From Pedobacter sp. MC2016-24 (GTDB taxonomy: Bacteria > Bacteroidota > Bacteroidia > Sphingobacteriales > Sphingobacteriaceae): a stretch of DNA of 64,000 nt. The notes beneath the pieces were generated by a model. The model made no database searches, was not told the DNA's origin, and saw only the letters and a list, made by a program, of their open reading frames with translations. This document shows, in pieces, positions 1 through 7,641 of the stretch (positions within the stretch are counted from its first letter, which is position 1; each line of letters begins with the position of its first letter). The translations under genes were made by a program, and so were the position numbers. The stretch lies in assembly GCF_015223055.1 (NCBI RefSeq), contig NZ_JADFBX010000009.1, positions 186,001-250,000 on the forward strand, given 5' to 3'.

Positions 1-400
1 GGACGTGACTACTACCATTTTATTTATAAGAATGTGCTTTTTATTGCGATGAACTCAATGACGGTGACGGAGTATCTTTTAGTGAGCATCAGCTGAATTA
101 TGTTAAAGAAGTTATTGATAAAAACAAAGATGTTAGATGGGCATTTTTGCTGATGCATCATCCGGTTTGGAACAAAAGAGAAAGCAATGGATTTTCAGCA
201 TCGATAAAAAATTAGAAGGGCGTACTTATACCGTAATTGCCGGTCACACCCGCCGTTATCTTTATGCAACACACAATGAGCAGGATTATTACATTCTGGG
301 TACTACGGTAGGAAGTAACAGGCTTCGAGGTCTGGCATTCGGAGAGACTGATCATCTCAGTTGGGTAACCATGACACAAAAAGGTACTTCCCTCGGAAAT
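1..400 (+). pseudogene. Calcineurin-like phosphoesterase remnant (3' part cut by a junction)
   Basis: The translation, read across three frames, closely matches the middle of the intact phosphoesterase that starts at 62301. It begins in frame 1 (GRDYYHFIYKNVLFIAMNS), shifts near base 58 to frame 3 (DGDGVSF, then LLMHHPVWN), and shifts again near base 199 to frame 2 (KKLEGRTYTVIAGHTRRYLY, continuing to SWVTMT). So at least two frameshifts break it. The metal-binding motif that reads GHTHR in the intact copy is GHTRR here, so one histidine ligand is also lost. Similarity stops around base 390-405, where MBL-fold sequence begins in another frame. The gene's 5' part lies outside the window. It is a dead paralogue, not a functional enzyme. 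Confidence 0.85.
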
Positions 401-1433
401 TTCCAGGAGGGTTCAGTGGTGATACTCTTTTTCTGGGCGATGTGGGAAGACCTGATCTGGCACAGAAAGCTATGCATATTACACAGGAAGAATTAGCAGG
501 TTTACTTTACGAAAGCCTGTACAAAAAAATACTTCCATTGCCAGATGATATGTTGGTGTATCCAGGACATGGAGCGGGTTCTGCTTGTGGGAAAAATATG
601 ATGGAGTTGACAGTGGATACCCTGGGCAATCAGAAGAAAATCAATTACGCACTTAAGCAGCCAAATAAAGAAGCATTTATAAAAGCGGTTAGTGAGGGAT
701 TGTTAGCTCCGCCTGCTTATTTTGGAATGAACGTGGCGATGAATAAAAAAGGTTACGGCAGGTTTGAGGAAATACTGAGCCATGGAATGAGAGGACTTGC
801 AGCAGAGGATTTTGAACTGGAAGCAAAAGCAACTGGAGCATTAATCTTGGATACAAGAAGCGATAAGGATTTTGCTAAAGGATTTATTCCACAATCCATA
901 AACATTGGGTTAGATGGTGATTTTGCACCTTGGGTAGGTGCACTGATTGTAGATGTAAGACAGGCTATTTTATTGATTACTGAACAAGGAAGGGAAGAAG
1001 AAGCTGTAACAAGATTAAGCCGTGTAGGATTTGACAATGTCTTGGGACATCTGAAACAAGGATTTGAAATATGGCGTAAAGCAGGCAAAGCGGTAGATCT
1101 GGTAAACCGCATCACGGTGGCACAATTTGCTTCGGAAGTTAAAATGGGAGAAAGTCAAATAATTGATGAAAAGAAAGTGAGTATGTTTCCCAGCATGTAA
1201 ATGAATCCTACAGTAAACCATTGATCTACATCAACGATTGGTTGAAAGATATCAAGCCTCAGGAACATTTTTATCTACACTGTGCAGGAGGCTATCGCAG
1301 CATGATGGCTGCAAGCATTTTACAAGCACGAGGGTTCCGCAATTTCACTGATTTAGAGGGTGGTTTTAATGCTATTGTACAGACAAATATACCCACAACA
1401 GATTTTGTGTGTCCTAGTAGATTGTTTATTTAA
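400..1433 (+). pseudogene. MBL-fold hydrolase with two rhodanese domains, 5'-truncated and frameshifted
   Basis: From about base 400, frame 1 encodes the C-terminal half of a metallo-beta-lactamase-fold protein (FSGDTLFLGDVGRPDLAQK, VYPGHGAGSACGK), followed by a rhodanese domain (ALILDTRSDKDFAKGFIPQS). The frame-1 reading ends at 1200. A second rhodanese domain continues in frame 3 from about base 1176 (SEYVSQHVNESYSKPLIYI) and contains the active-site-like loop HCAGGYRS, ending at 1433. One base gained or lost in the A-rich stretch near 1170-1176 explains the break. The N-terminal zinc-binding part of the MBL domain is missing at the junction with the phosphoesterase remnant. Intact relatives are persulfide dioxygenase/thiosulfate sulfurtransferase-like proteins. 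The adjacent DsrE and YeeE genes fit a sulfur-handling cluster. Confidence 0.85.
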
Positions 1434-1462
1434 ATTATTTGAGTAAAAATAAAAATTGACAT

Positions 1463-1903
1463 ATGAAATTACATATTATATCAATAATCATTTTTGTTGC
1501 CTGCATAGTACTACATGACACAAAAGCGCAAAGTATAAAGTCAATAAAAAAACAGAACAAGCTATAGAAAAAAGGCAATTATGCTTTATTGGTTAATGGA
1601 GTTCAAAGCCTCAAAGCTAAAATATTAACTGGGAAAGAGCTTAACACAAAAAGTAAACAGATTGATGTTCAGATTGTAGTGTGTGGTGATTTTGTGAAAG
1701 AAATTATCAAAGAAAAAGTATTGCAAGACCTTGTTGTGGATGCTGTGAAAAAAACGAGATTGAAGATATTGGTTTGCGGTTTGTCAGTTGAACAATCTCG
1801 TATAGATAAAACACTTTTACCAATTCAGATACCAGTTACTACTAATGGGCTATTTTATATTTTTGGTCTACAAGAACTCGGATATAAAACAATTGCTCTT
1901 TAA
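1463..1903 (+). pseudogene. DsrE-like secreted protein interrupted by an in-frame TAG
   Basis: An ATG at 1463 opens a signal peptide ending in TKAQS. The same frame hits TAG at 1565-1567 and then continues open to 1903 with a DsrE/DsrF-like fold (YALLVNGVQSLKAKI, VQIVVCGDFVKEII, KILVCGLSVEQSRI). The reading frame does not change, so a single nonsense base is the visible lesion. DsrE-family proteins are small and usually act in sulfur transfer. A shorter product starting at TTG 1589 is possible but would lack the signal peptide. The family call is from general pattern and is moderate. The position between the MBL/rhodanese gene and the YeeE pair supports a sulfur role. Confidence 0.65.
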
Positions 1904-1977
1904 AGTATTGACTGAAATCGTAGTGAATTTATATAATTATAAAATGTTGAAAGAAGTAAATGATAAAATATTTTAAA

Positions 1978-2547
1978 ATGATAGAATTTTTAAAACACCC
2001 CTGGCCATGGTATATAGCCGGTCCACTAATTGGACTAACCGTTCCGGTATTATTAATTTTCGGAAATAAATCTTTCGGCATTAGTTCTTCTTTACGGCAT
2101 ATTTGTGCCTCGTGCCTACCATCGGATATTCCATTCTTCAAATACGATTGGAAGAAAGAAATGTGGAATCTGTTTTTTGTGTTTGGGATATTTATAGGAG
2201 GAGCAATAGCTGCGAATTTTTTAGCAAATCCTGCAATGATCGAAGTCAATTTAAAATTAACGGCTGAACTTGAACGATATGGAATTACTGACTATAAGAA
2301 TTTAATCCCTGAAGACATTATGAACTGGAAGTCGCTGTTAACTCTGAAAGGATTTATAATAATAGCTGTTGGCGGTTTTCTAGTGGGTTTCGGAGCACGT
2401 TATGCCGGAGGTTGCACCAGCGGACATGCCATCATGGGATTATCCAGCCTGCAATGGCCCTCGCTCATTGCAACAATCTTTTTTATGACAGGTGGTTTTA
2501 TTATGGTAAATTTTATTTTACCTCTTATACTTTCACTTAAAATATAA
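1978..2547 (+). CDS. YeeE/YedE family membrane protein (putative thiosulfate/sulfur transport)
   Basis: A multi-helix membrane protein of about 189 residues. The start at 1978 gives MIEFLKHPWPWYIAGPLIG, the usual beginning of this family. An in-frame ATG at 1960 would add six residues and has the better purine-rich upstream stretch (gaaagaag), so either start is possible. The family signature is the glycine- and cysteine-rich motif GGCTSGHAIMG at about residues 144-154, just before the last helices. Conserved cysteines in this family are thought to carry sulfur across the membrane (TsuA-like proteins). It is followed after 6 bases by the second half-transporter gene, so the two likely act together. 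Unlike its upstream neighbours, it shows no lesion. Confidence 0.85.
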   Translation: MIEFLKHPWPWYIAGPLIGLTVPVLLIFGNKSFGISSSLRHICASCLPSDIPFFKYDWKKEMWNLFFVFGIFIGGAIAANFLANPAMIEVNLKLTAELERYGITDYKNLIPEDIMNWKSLLTLKGFIIIAVGGFLVGFGARYAGGCTSGHAIMGLSSLQWPSLIATIFFMTGGFIMVNFILPLILSLKI

Positions 2548-2553
2548 GGAAGC

Positions 2554-3054
2554 ATGCAGAAAAATAAAAATATTAATAGAGATTTTCATTTTTGTTCTTT
2601 AGGGAATACAGGTTTAAAATACAGTGACTGTCACCACAAATTGCATCATAACATTAAATATATTTTTCTCGGAATATTTTTCGGTATTTTACTAGTAAAA
2701 GCAGAAGTGACGAGCTGGTTTCGTATTCAGGAAATGTTTCGTTTACAATCTTTCCATATGTACGGGATAATAGGAAGTGCCATGTTGCTGGGAATGACAT
2801 CCGTTTGGCTGATTAAGAAGTTCAACCTTAAGTCCATTAATGGCGATAAAATAGCGTTAAATCCTAAGAAATTTAATAGAGGACAGATTTACGGCGGGCT
2901 ATTGTTTGGCTTTGGATGGGCAATGACTGGTGCATGTCCTGGGCCTCTTTTTGCACAAATTGGAACTGGTGAAACAGTTATTTCCATTACCCTCTTAAGT
3001 GCCTTATGCGGTACTTGGGTTTACGGATTATTTAGGGATAAACTGCCGCATTAA
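2554..3054 (+). CDS. YeeE/YedE-like second half transporter (DUF6691-type)
   Basis: A 166-residue membrane protein starting at ATG 2554, with an aagga ribosome-binding sequence at 2546-2550. Its first 30 residues are Cys/His-rich (FHFCSLG, SDCHHKLHH) and are followed by hydrophobic segments. The conserved motif GWAMTGACPGPLFAQIG lies near residues 127-143 and mirrors the GGCTSGH motif of the upstream gene, so the pair would form the two halves of a YeeE-type channel. It is co-transcribed with the 1978 gene and sits in a cluster of sulfur-transfer genes whose other members are broken. It may be a surviving transporter without its enzymes. The function (thiosulfate or sulfane sulfur uptake) is inferred from the family. 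Confidence 0.8.
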   Translation: MQKNKNINRDFHFCSLGNTGLKYSDCHHKLHHNIKYIFLGIFFGILLVKAEVTSWFRIQEMFRLQSFHMYGIIGSAMLLGMTSVWLIKKFNLKSINGDKIALNPKKFNRGQIYGGLLFGFGWAMTGACPGPLFAQIGTGETVISITLLSALCGTWVYGLFRDKLPH

Positions 3055-3060
3055 AACCTG

Positions 3061-3799
3061 ATGTTTCCATTAAAAAGATTGATGACTGTGGCATTAATCG
3101 TTTTTATAGCCAAAAGGTTGCATGCGCAGCAACATGATGAAACTTGGTTCCCTACAACGCTCAGCATTGCGGCAAGTTCCGAAAGTGAATTTAGATGTAT
3201 AATTACAGCACAGGCGCCAAAATGGCTTTGCTGACCAATACCACTTGGATAGGACTCTGATGTAATCCTCAAGGAGTTGGATTCAATACTAAATAGTAGG
3301 AATTTAAAAATTTCAGTATCACCCTTTGCGTATTTCTCAAATTATAACTTATTCATAAAAAATCGGATGAAGAGGTGTGAGCCAGTCCCGATGTTAGGTT
3401 TTCTGCAGCGGCAGAAATACAGAGTTTGCTTTTCAGAAAAAAAATTCATGTTGAACAAGAAGGAGTTAGAATATCGCGACTTTTATAAAATGAAAGATAT
3501 TGTAAGATTTAGGAATCGCCTGGGGCTTCGTTATGATCTGTTACAATATTGGAATTGAGCATTTACAACGAACTTCTGCTGAATGCTACAGGCACAAGAA
3601 TCAATCATTTTTTGACCATAACAGAATGGGAATAGGGATTGATTATAAAGTGTTGAAAAATTTTAAAATTAATTTCGGATATATTTATGTTAAACATCTG
3701 CCCTTTACGAGCAATAATAATTTGAAAGAAAATGATATTCTCCTCAATTTTATTTACTTGAAGGGGCACTCCAAGACGGTACAGGTTAGACCATTTTGA
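3061..3799 (+). pseudogene. DUF2490-like outer-membrane beta-barrel gene, broken
   Basis: An ATG at 3061 opens a signal peptide (MFPLKRLMTVALIVFIAKR, then LHAQ), but the frame stops near 3234. The later part is read in two frames. One runs to 3558 with KISVSPFAYFSNYNLFIKN and VRFRNRLGLRYDLLQYWN. The other takes over near 3556 with ELSIYNELLLNATGTRI and then FDHNRMGIGIDYKVLKNFKI, to about 3799. Joined, this gives the alternating aromatic pattern and RFRNRLGLRY-type strand of DUF2490 barrels. At least two lesions are visible. The family call rests on the joined translation, and the function of DUF2490 proteins is unknown. Confidence 0.6.
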
Positions 3800-3910
3800 A
3801 TTCACCCCTTTTTTCATTAATTGTTGTTTTTTTAATCAAGGCTTTGAAATTTGCTATTAAAGTCGATTAGAATTGCATCGGTTCTTCATTTACTATTTTA
3901 CACTAATCCT

Positions 3911-4333
3911 TTATTTAAGCAAGCCTTTATTTGATTTGTAAATTACATATTTACCTCCTCCCATAAAAAATAGGGCCAATCCAGCAAACATATATAATAG
4001 GGCAAGTTCGCCGTCTAGTCCACCATTTTCGTTTAATGTAAATGTGGACATACCGTGGGCTAGATATAATGCGAATAACATCACTATTGCAATCATCAGT
4101 CCAGAAATGCGTGGAAAGACACCCAAAATCAGTAAAAGTGGTGCCAGAACTTCACCAACAGGAACACCAATCCATAGAAAAGTAGGTAGCCCCTTTTCTG
4201 CAAGTGTTTGTTTGATGAAATCGTGACCATGGGTTAGCTTGGAAACACCATGAAAAAGCAATAATCCGCCGGTGGACATACGTAATAATAGTATGCCAAG
4301 ATTTGAATTTAATTTTATTGAAAAATTACTCAT
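3911..4333 (-). CDS. DoxX family membrane protein
   Basis: A 140-residue protein with four predicted membrane helices and the DoxX pattern: RMSTGGLLLFHGVSKLTHG near the N-terminus, then GVPVGEVLAPLLLILG, then GLDGELALLYMFAGLALFF. DoxX proteins are small quinone- or redox-linked membrane proteins of loosely defined role. It is the last gene of the minus-strand efflux operon, 23 bases after the LytTR regulator stop. Co-regulation with the pump is therefore likely, perhaps as part of a membrane or oxidative stress response. That role is inferred. Confidence 0.85.
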   Translation of the reverse strand: MSNFSIKLNSNLGILLLRMSTGGLLLFHGVSKLTHGHDFIKQTLAEKGLPTFLWIGVPVGEVLAPLLLILGVFPRISGLMIAIVMLFALYLAHGMSTFTLNENGGLDGELALLYMFAGLALFFMGGGKYVIYKSNKGLLK

Positions 4334-4356
4334 AATTATTTATATTAAATTATTTT

Positions 4357-5103
4357 TTATTGATTTAACCATTCTTTAAACTTCGTAGATTTTTCTTTGC
4401 TAATAAAAATTTCCTTTTCTGAATGCTTTTTGAGGATGATTTTTAGTTTACCGTTAAAACTGTTCAGGATACGTTCGATGCTGTGGATATTGACAATAAA
4501 CTGTCTATTAGCCCTAAAGAAATATTCAGGATCTAGCTCATCTTCCAGCTCATCTAAGGAATAAGGAACGACCTCTTCCACACCTGTGTTAAGTACCAGT
4601 TTTGTAGATTTGTACTCAAAATAAACAAAGGCAATTTTGCTGGCGTCAATGGTGATAAAACCATCAAAAGCAGGAAGTAGGAATCGTTTACGATAGATTT
4701 TTGATTTGCTGTTGACCAATTCAATCAATTGTTCGATATTTTGAGGTGAAATGATGTTTTTTACCCTGTCTAGACCCAATCTGAGCTCTTCTTTCTGAAT
4801 TGGTTTTAGTAGATAATCCAAACTATTTACTTTAAATGCTCTTATAGCATATTCGTCATAGGCAGTAGTGAAGATTATTGGGAAGGAAACCTTAACCAAC
4901 TTAAAGATATCAAAACTTATTCCATCGGATAATCTAATATCCATAAGTGCAACATCTGGTGAAGGATTGTTCAAAATCCATTGTACACTTTCTTCTACAG
5001 AACTTGCTTTTCCAATGACTAGGTAATCATCTGATATTTCGGTTACCAATCTTTGCAGACGCAACGCGATATGCTTTTCATCTTCTATGATTAAAATATT
5101 CAT
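4357..5103 (-). CDS. LytTR-family response regulator
   Basis: A 248-residue two-domain regulator. Residues 1-120 form a receiver domain with acidic residues ED at 7-8, the phospho-acceptor Asp55 in VALMDIRLSDG, and TTAYDEYAIRAF followed by DYLLKP around 90-105. Residues about 145-245 form a LytTR DNA-binding domain (FEYKSTKLVL, then RANRQFIVNIHSIERI). It lies 11 bases downstream of the sensor kinase gene, so the two form a kinase/regulator pair. LytTR proteins bind pairs of direct repeats, and a matching pair lies upstream of the operon at 12012-12046. The inference is that this regulator controls the efflux operon it belongs to. Confidence 0.92.
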   Translation of the reverse strand: MNILIIEDEKHIALRLQRLVTEISDDYLVIGKASSVEESVQWILNNPSPDVALMDIRLSDGISFDIFKLVKVSFPIIFTTAYDEYAIRAFKVNSLDYLLKPIQKEELRLGLDRVKNIISPQNIEQLIELVNSKSKIYRKRFLLPAFDGFITIDASKIAFVYFEYKSTKLVLNTGVEEVVPYSLDELEDELDPEYFFRANRQFIVNIHSIERILNSFNGKLKIILKKHSEKEIFISKEKSTKFKEWLNQ

Positions 5104-5114
5104 TTCTATTTATA

Positions 5115-6194
5115 TTAGTCTAACAAAGGTAGTCCTACTGCATAAGTATCGGCACTTTCCTTGATCTCTGGTAAGCTATCAGATAGAATTTTGTAGCGAT
5201 TAAATATGTTATTCAGTCCCAATTCAGTTGTTTGTAGAGAGTTCGGGATACGTTGTAAGTTGTTTTTTACCCATAAGAATCCTGTGCTTGTGTCGATGCT
5301 TATAATGATGTACAAAGGCATCGCAGCTGTTGCTCTATTGTGCTTAATTGCATTTTCAATGAGTAGTTGTAAACAGATTGGAGGGATATACTTATTCTCA
5401 TAATCTTTTGGAATACGTAGATCAATGATCACATTATCCCCATGTCTGATATGGATAAGATATTTATAGGACTTTACAAAATTGATCTCTTCGTTTAAGG
5501 CTACAAGGTTCTTTTTCAAGTTTAGGATCATATAACGATATACTTGGGATAAGTTATCCAAAAACTTGTTTGCCAGATCTCTGTCTTCATTGATCAACGC
5601 AGACAAGGTGCTAAAGTTGTTGAATATAAAATGTGGATCTAATTGGAGTTTTAAGGACTGTAACTCTGATTCCATAGCTATTTCTCTTAGCTCCAATGCA
5701 TTGATTTTGAGTTCTGAAGTTTCCGACATCGATTTCTTCCAATATTCAAGTAAGGAATATCCCGTGTGAAAAGTGCTTACAAAAATGGAAACGATAACCC
5801 CAACTAGAAAAAACTGCCAAATACTTATCGTTTGCTCAGTATTTTTAGGTTCCCCGTATTCTGTTTTATAGTAAAGATGTTGCAGATACAACACAAATGT
5901 TACCACGAATACTACCAAAATTAATTGCACTAAAACGCGTTGCATTGGTGCGTTGTCCCAAGTCAGCTTTTTATCTAAAAACCTGGCGATAAAGATACTG
6001 GCTTCCACAATTGCCCAAGATTGTAACAGACTAAAAATAAATTCTTCCAGCATCTCGAATAAATTCATACGGCTATATCTTGTAAGAAAATCGCCAAACG
6101 GATTCATCAGATAAGAAAGTAAATAAACCAGCACAAGTACCACAAATATGGAAATGAGCTTGATGGGCCACTTTGTGGATTTTATTTTTTTCAA
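5115..6194 (-). CDS. LytS/YehU-like sensor histidine kinase
   Basis: A 359-residue membrane kinase. The N-terminal 145 residues contain about four hydrophobic segments with no large sensor domain. A linker helix follows, then a His_kinase (PF06580-type) domain with the phospho-acceptor in QLDPHFIFNNFSTLSAL (His188; the family usually has NPHF, here DPHF). The N-box is LLIENAIKHN near residue 280, and a short G-box (GLNNIFNRYKIL) lies near the end. It shares the operon with its likely partner, the LytTR regulator. The signal is unknown. The missing periplasmic domain suggests that it senses the membrane or a membrane partner such as the pump. Confidence 0.9.
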   Translation of the reverse strand: MKKIKSTKWPIKLISIFVVLVLVYLLSYLMNPFGDFLTRYSRMNLFEMLEEFIFSLLQSWAIVEASIFIARFLDKKLTWDNAPMQRVLVQLILVVFVVTFVLYLQHLYYKTEYGEPKNTEQTISIWQFFLVGVIVSIFVSTFHTGYSLLEYWKKSMSETSELKINALELREIAMESELQSLKLQLDPHFIFNNFSTLSALINEDRDLANKFLDNLSQVYRYMILNLKKNLVALNEEINFVKSYKYLIHIRHGDNVIIDLRIPKDYENKYIPPICLQLLIENAIKHNRATAAMPLYIIISIDTSTGFLWVKNNLQRIPNSLQTTELGLNNIFNRYKILSDSLPEIKESADTYAVGLPLLD

Positions 6195-6227
6195 AACATA
6201 ATATTTAACTCTGTAAAGATACGTACA

Positions 6228-7640
6228 TCAATTCCAACCACCACCTACGGCACGGTAAAGTTCTATCTTATTAGCGATTTGTTCTTTTTGCAATAGAGCG
6301 CTTGCCAGACTTGCCTGCAAGTAATTATTTTCTGCGGTGATAACTTCAAGATAATTAACAGTACCATTTTTAAACAATTTCTTTGTCACCTCTATCCCTT
6401 TCTCTATTTCCAGCTTCCTTAATTTTGTATAAGTAATCTGTTCATTTAATTTTTCCTCTTTTATAAGGGCAGCCGAAACTTCGCCATATGCAAGTAAAAC
6501 AGATTGACGGAAATTAATAACTGCTTTTTCATAATCTATTTTTGCATGTTTTTTTTGTAGTTTCAAATTACCCCTGTTAAAAATGGGCTGTGTGATACCA
6601 CCTGCAAAAGTATTGAACAAAGATGCCGGTACAGAGAACCAGTTGCTCACCTTTAATGAATTGACTCCTGTCTGTGTAGATAAACTCAAGGTCGGGTACA
6701 ATGAAGCCTGAGCCACGCCAAACCGTGCATTTGCGGATCGCAAATTTAATTCTGAAGCGAAAACATCAGGACGGTTTGCGAGTACGGCAACATCATAATC
6801 CATATTAATACCATTGAGTTCGTTATTGATTTTTTCTTGCCTGTCTATTGCCGAGGGGTAGCTTCCACATAGAATACTGAGAGAAATTTCTTGCAGGGAA
6901 ATATCCTGTTCTATCTGCGATTGCAAAACTTTCATTTGCTCGAGTTGTGCAGCAGTCTGCTGGATACCCAAGACATTGGCGTCGCCATATTTAAACTGAA
7001 TACGCAATATCTCGAGTGTATTTTTACCCAATTGCTTATTTCTTTTGGTTACAAAAAGTTGATTGTCCAACATTAGTAAATTGTAATAAGCATTAGCTAC
7101 ATCGGCTACCAGTCTGGTTTGTATAGCCTTTTTTACCGCCAGGCTTTGTAAATAATCAGATAAGGCTGCTTCTTTTTGCATTTTAATTTTACCCCATATA
7201 TCAATTTCCCAACTAAGTGCTAAAGAAGCTGTAAAATCCTGGGTTATGGTAGTGGACGTAAATTGTTGCGCAGAAATTCCGGCCAAACTATTTTTGGATG
7301 AAGTATTTCTGTTTACATTGATTTGTAGGTTAAGCTCTGGCAGGTAATTCAATTTTATCTTTTTAAAAATAGCTCCTGCAGTTTCTATGTTCTGTATAGC
7401 TAGTTGCATTTCGCTATTTTTTTCAATTGCTTTATCAATAAGCTGAACCAATTTTTCATTTTTAAAAAAGTCTTTTCTATTGAGAATGGCCATGTTGCTT
7501 TGGCCTATCTGCCTAGCGCCGAACTGAGGTGGTATTTGCAGGTCAGGTTTACTATAATCTTTGGTTACATTACAAGAAACCAAAAAAAGCAGCATCAATA
7601 AAATTGAACCGGTGTTTTTATCTCTTTTCATTTCTGGCAT
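6228..7640 (-). CDS. TolC/OprM-like outer-membrane efflux lipoprotein
   Basis: The start is taken at ATG 7640, one base after the pump gene's stop codon (TAA A ATG). An upstream in-frame extension exists but would overlap the pump gene and add no homology. The protein has 470 residues. A lipoprotein signal (SILLMLLFLVSC) puts the acylated cysteine at residue 23, typical of OprM-type factors. Two repeated coiled-coil/beta halves follow, with the family strings ALSWEIDIWGKI, LANRPDVFASELNLRSANARFGVAQASLYP and GGITQPIFNRG. It would be the outer-membrane exit duct for the RND pump encoded immediately upstream. Confidence 0.9.
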   Translation of the reverse strand: MPEMKRDKNTGSILLMLLFLVSCNVTKDYSKPDLQIPPQFGARQIGQSNMAILNRKDFFKNEKLVQLIDKAIEKNSEMQLAIQNIETAGAIFKKIKLNYLPELNLQINVNRNTSSKNSLAGISAQQFTSTTITQDFTASLALSWEIDIWGKIKMQKEAALSDYLQSLAVKKAIQTRLVADVANAYYNLLMLDNQLFVTKRNKQLGKNTLEILRIQFKYGDANVLGIQQTAAQLEQMKVLQSQIEQDISLQEISLSILCGSYPSAIDRQEKINNELNGINMDYDVAVLANRPDVFASELNLRSANARFGVAQASLYPTLSLSTQTGVNSLKVSNWFSVPASLFNTFAGGITQPIFNRGNLKLQKKHAKIDYEKAVINFRQSVLLAYGEVSAALIKEEKLNEQITYTKLRKLEIEKGIEVTKKLFKNGTVNYLEVITAENNYLQASLASALLQKEQIANKIELYRAVGGGWN

Positions 7641-7641
7641 T

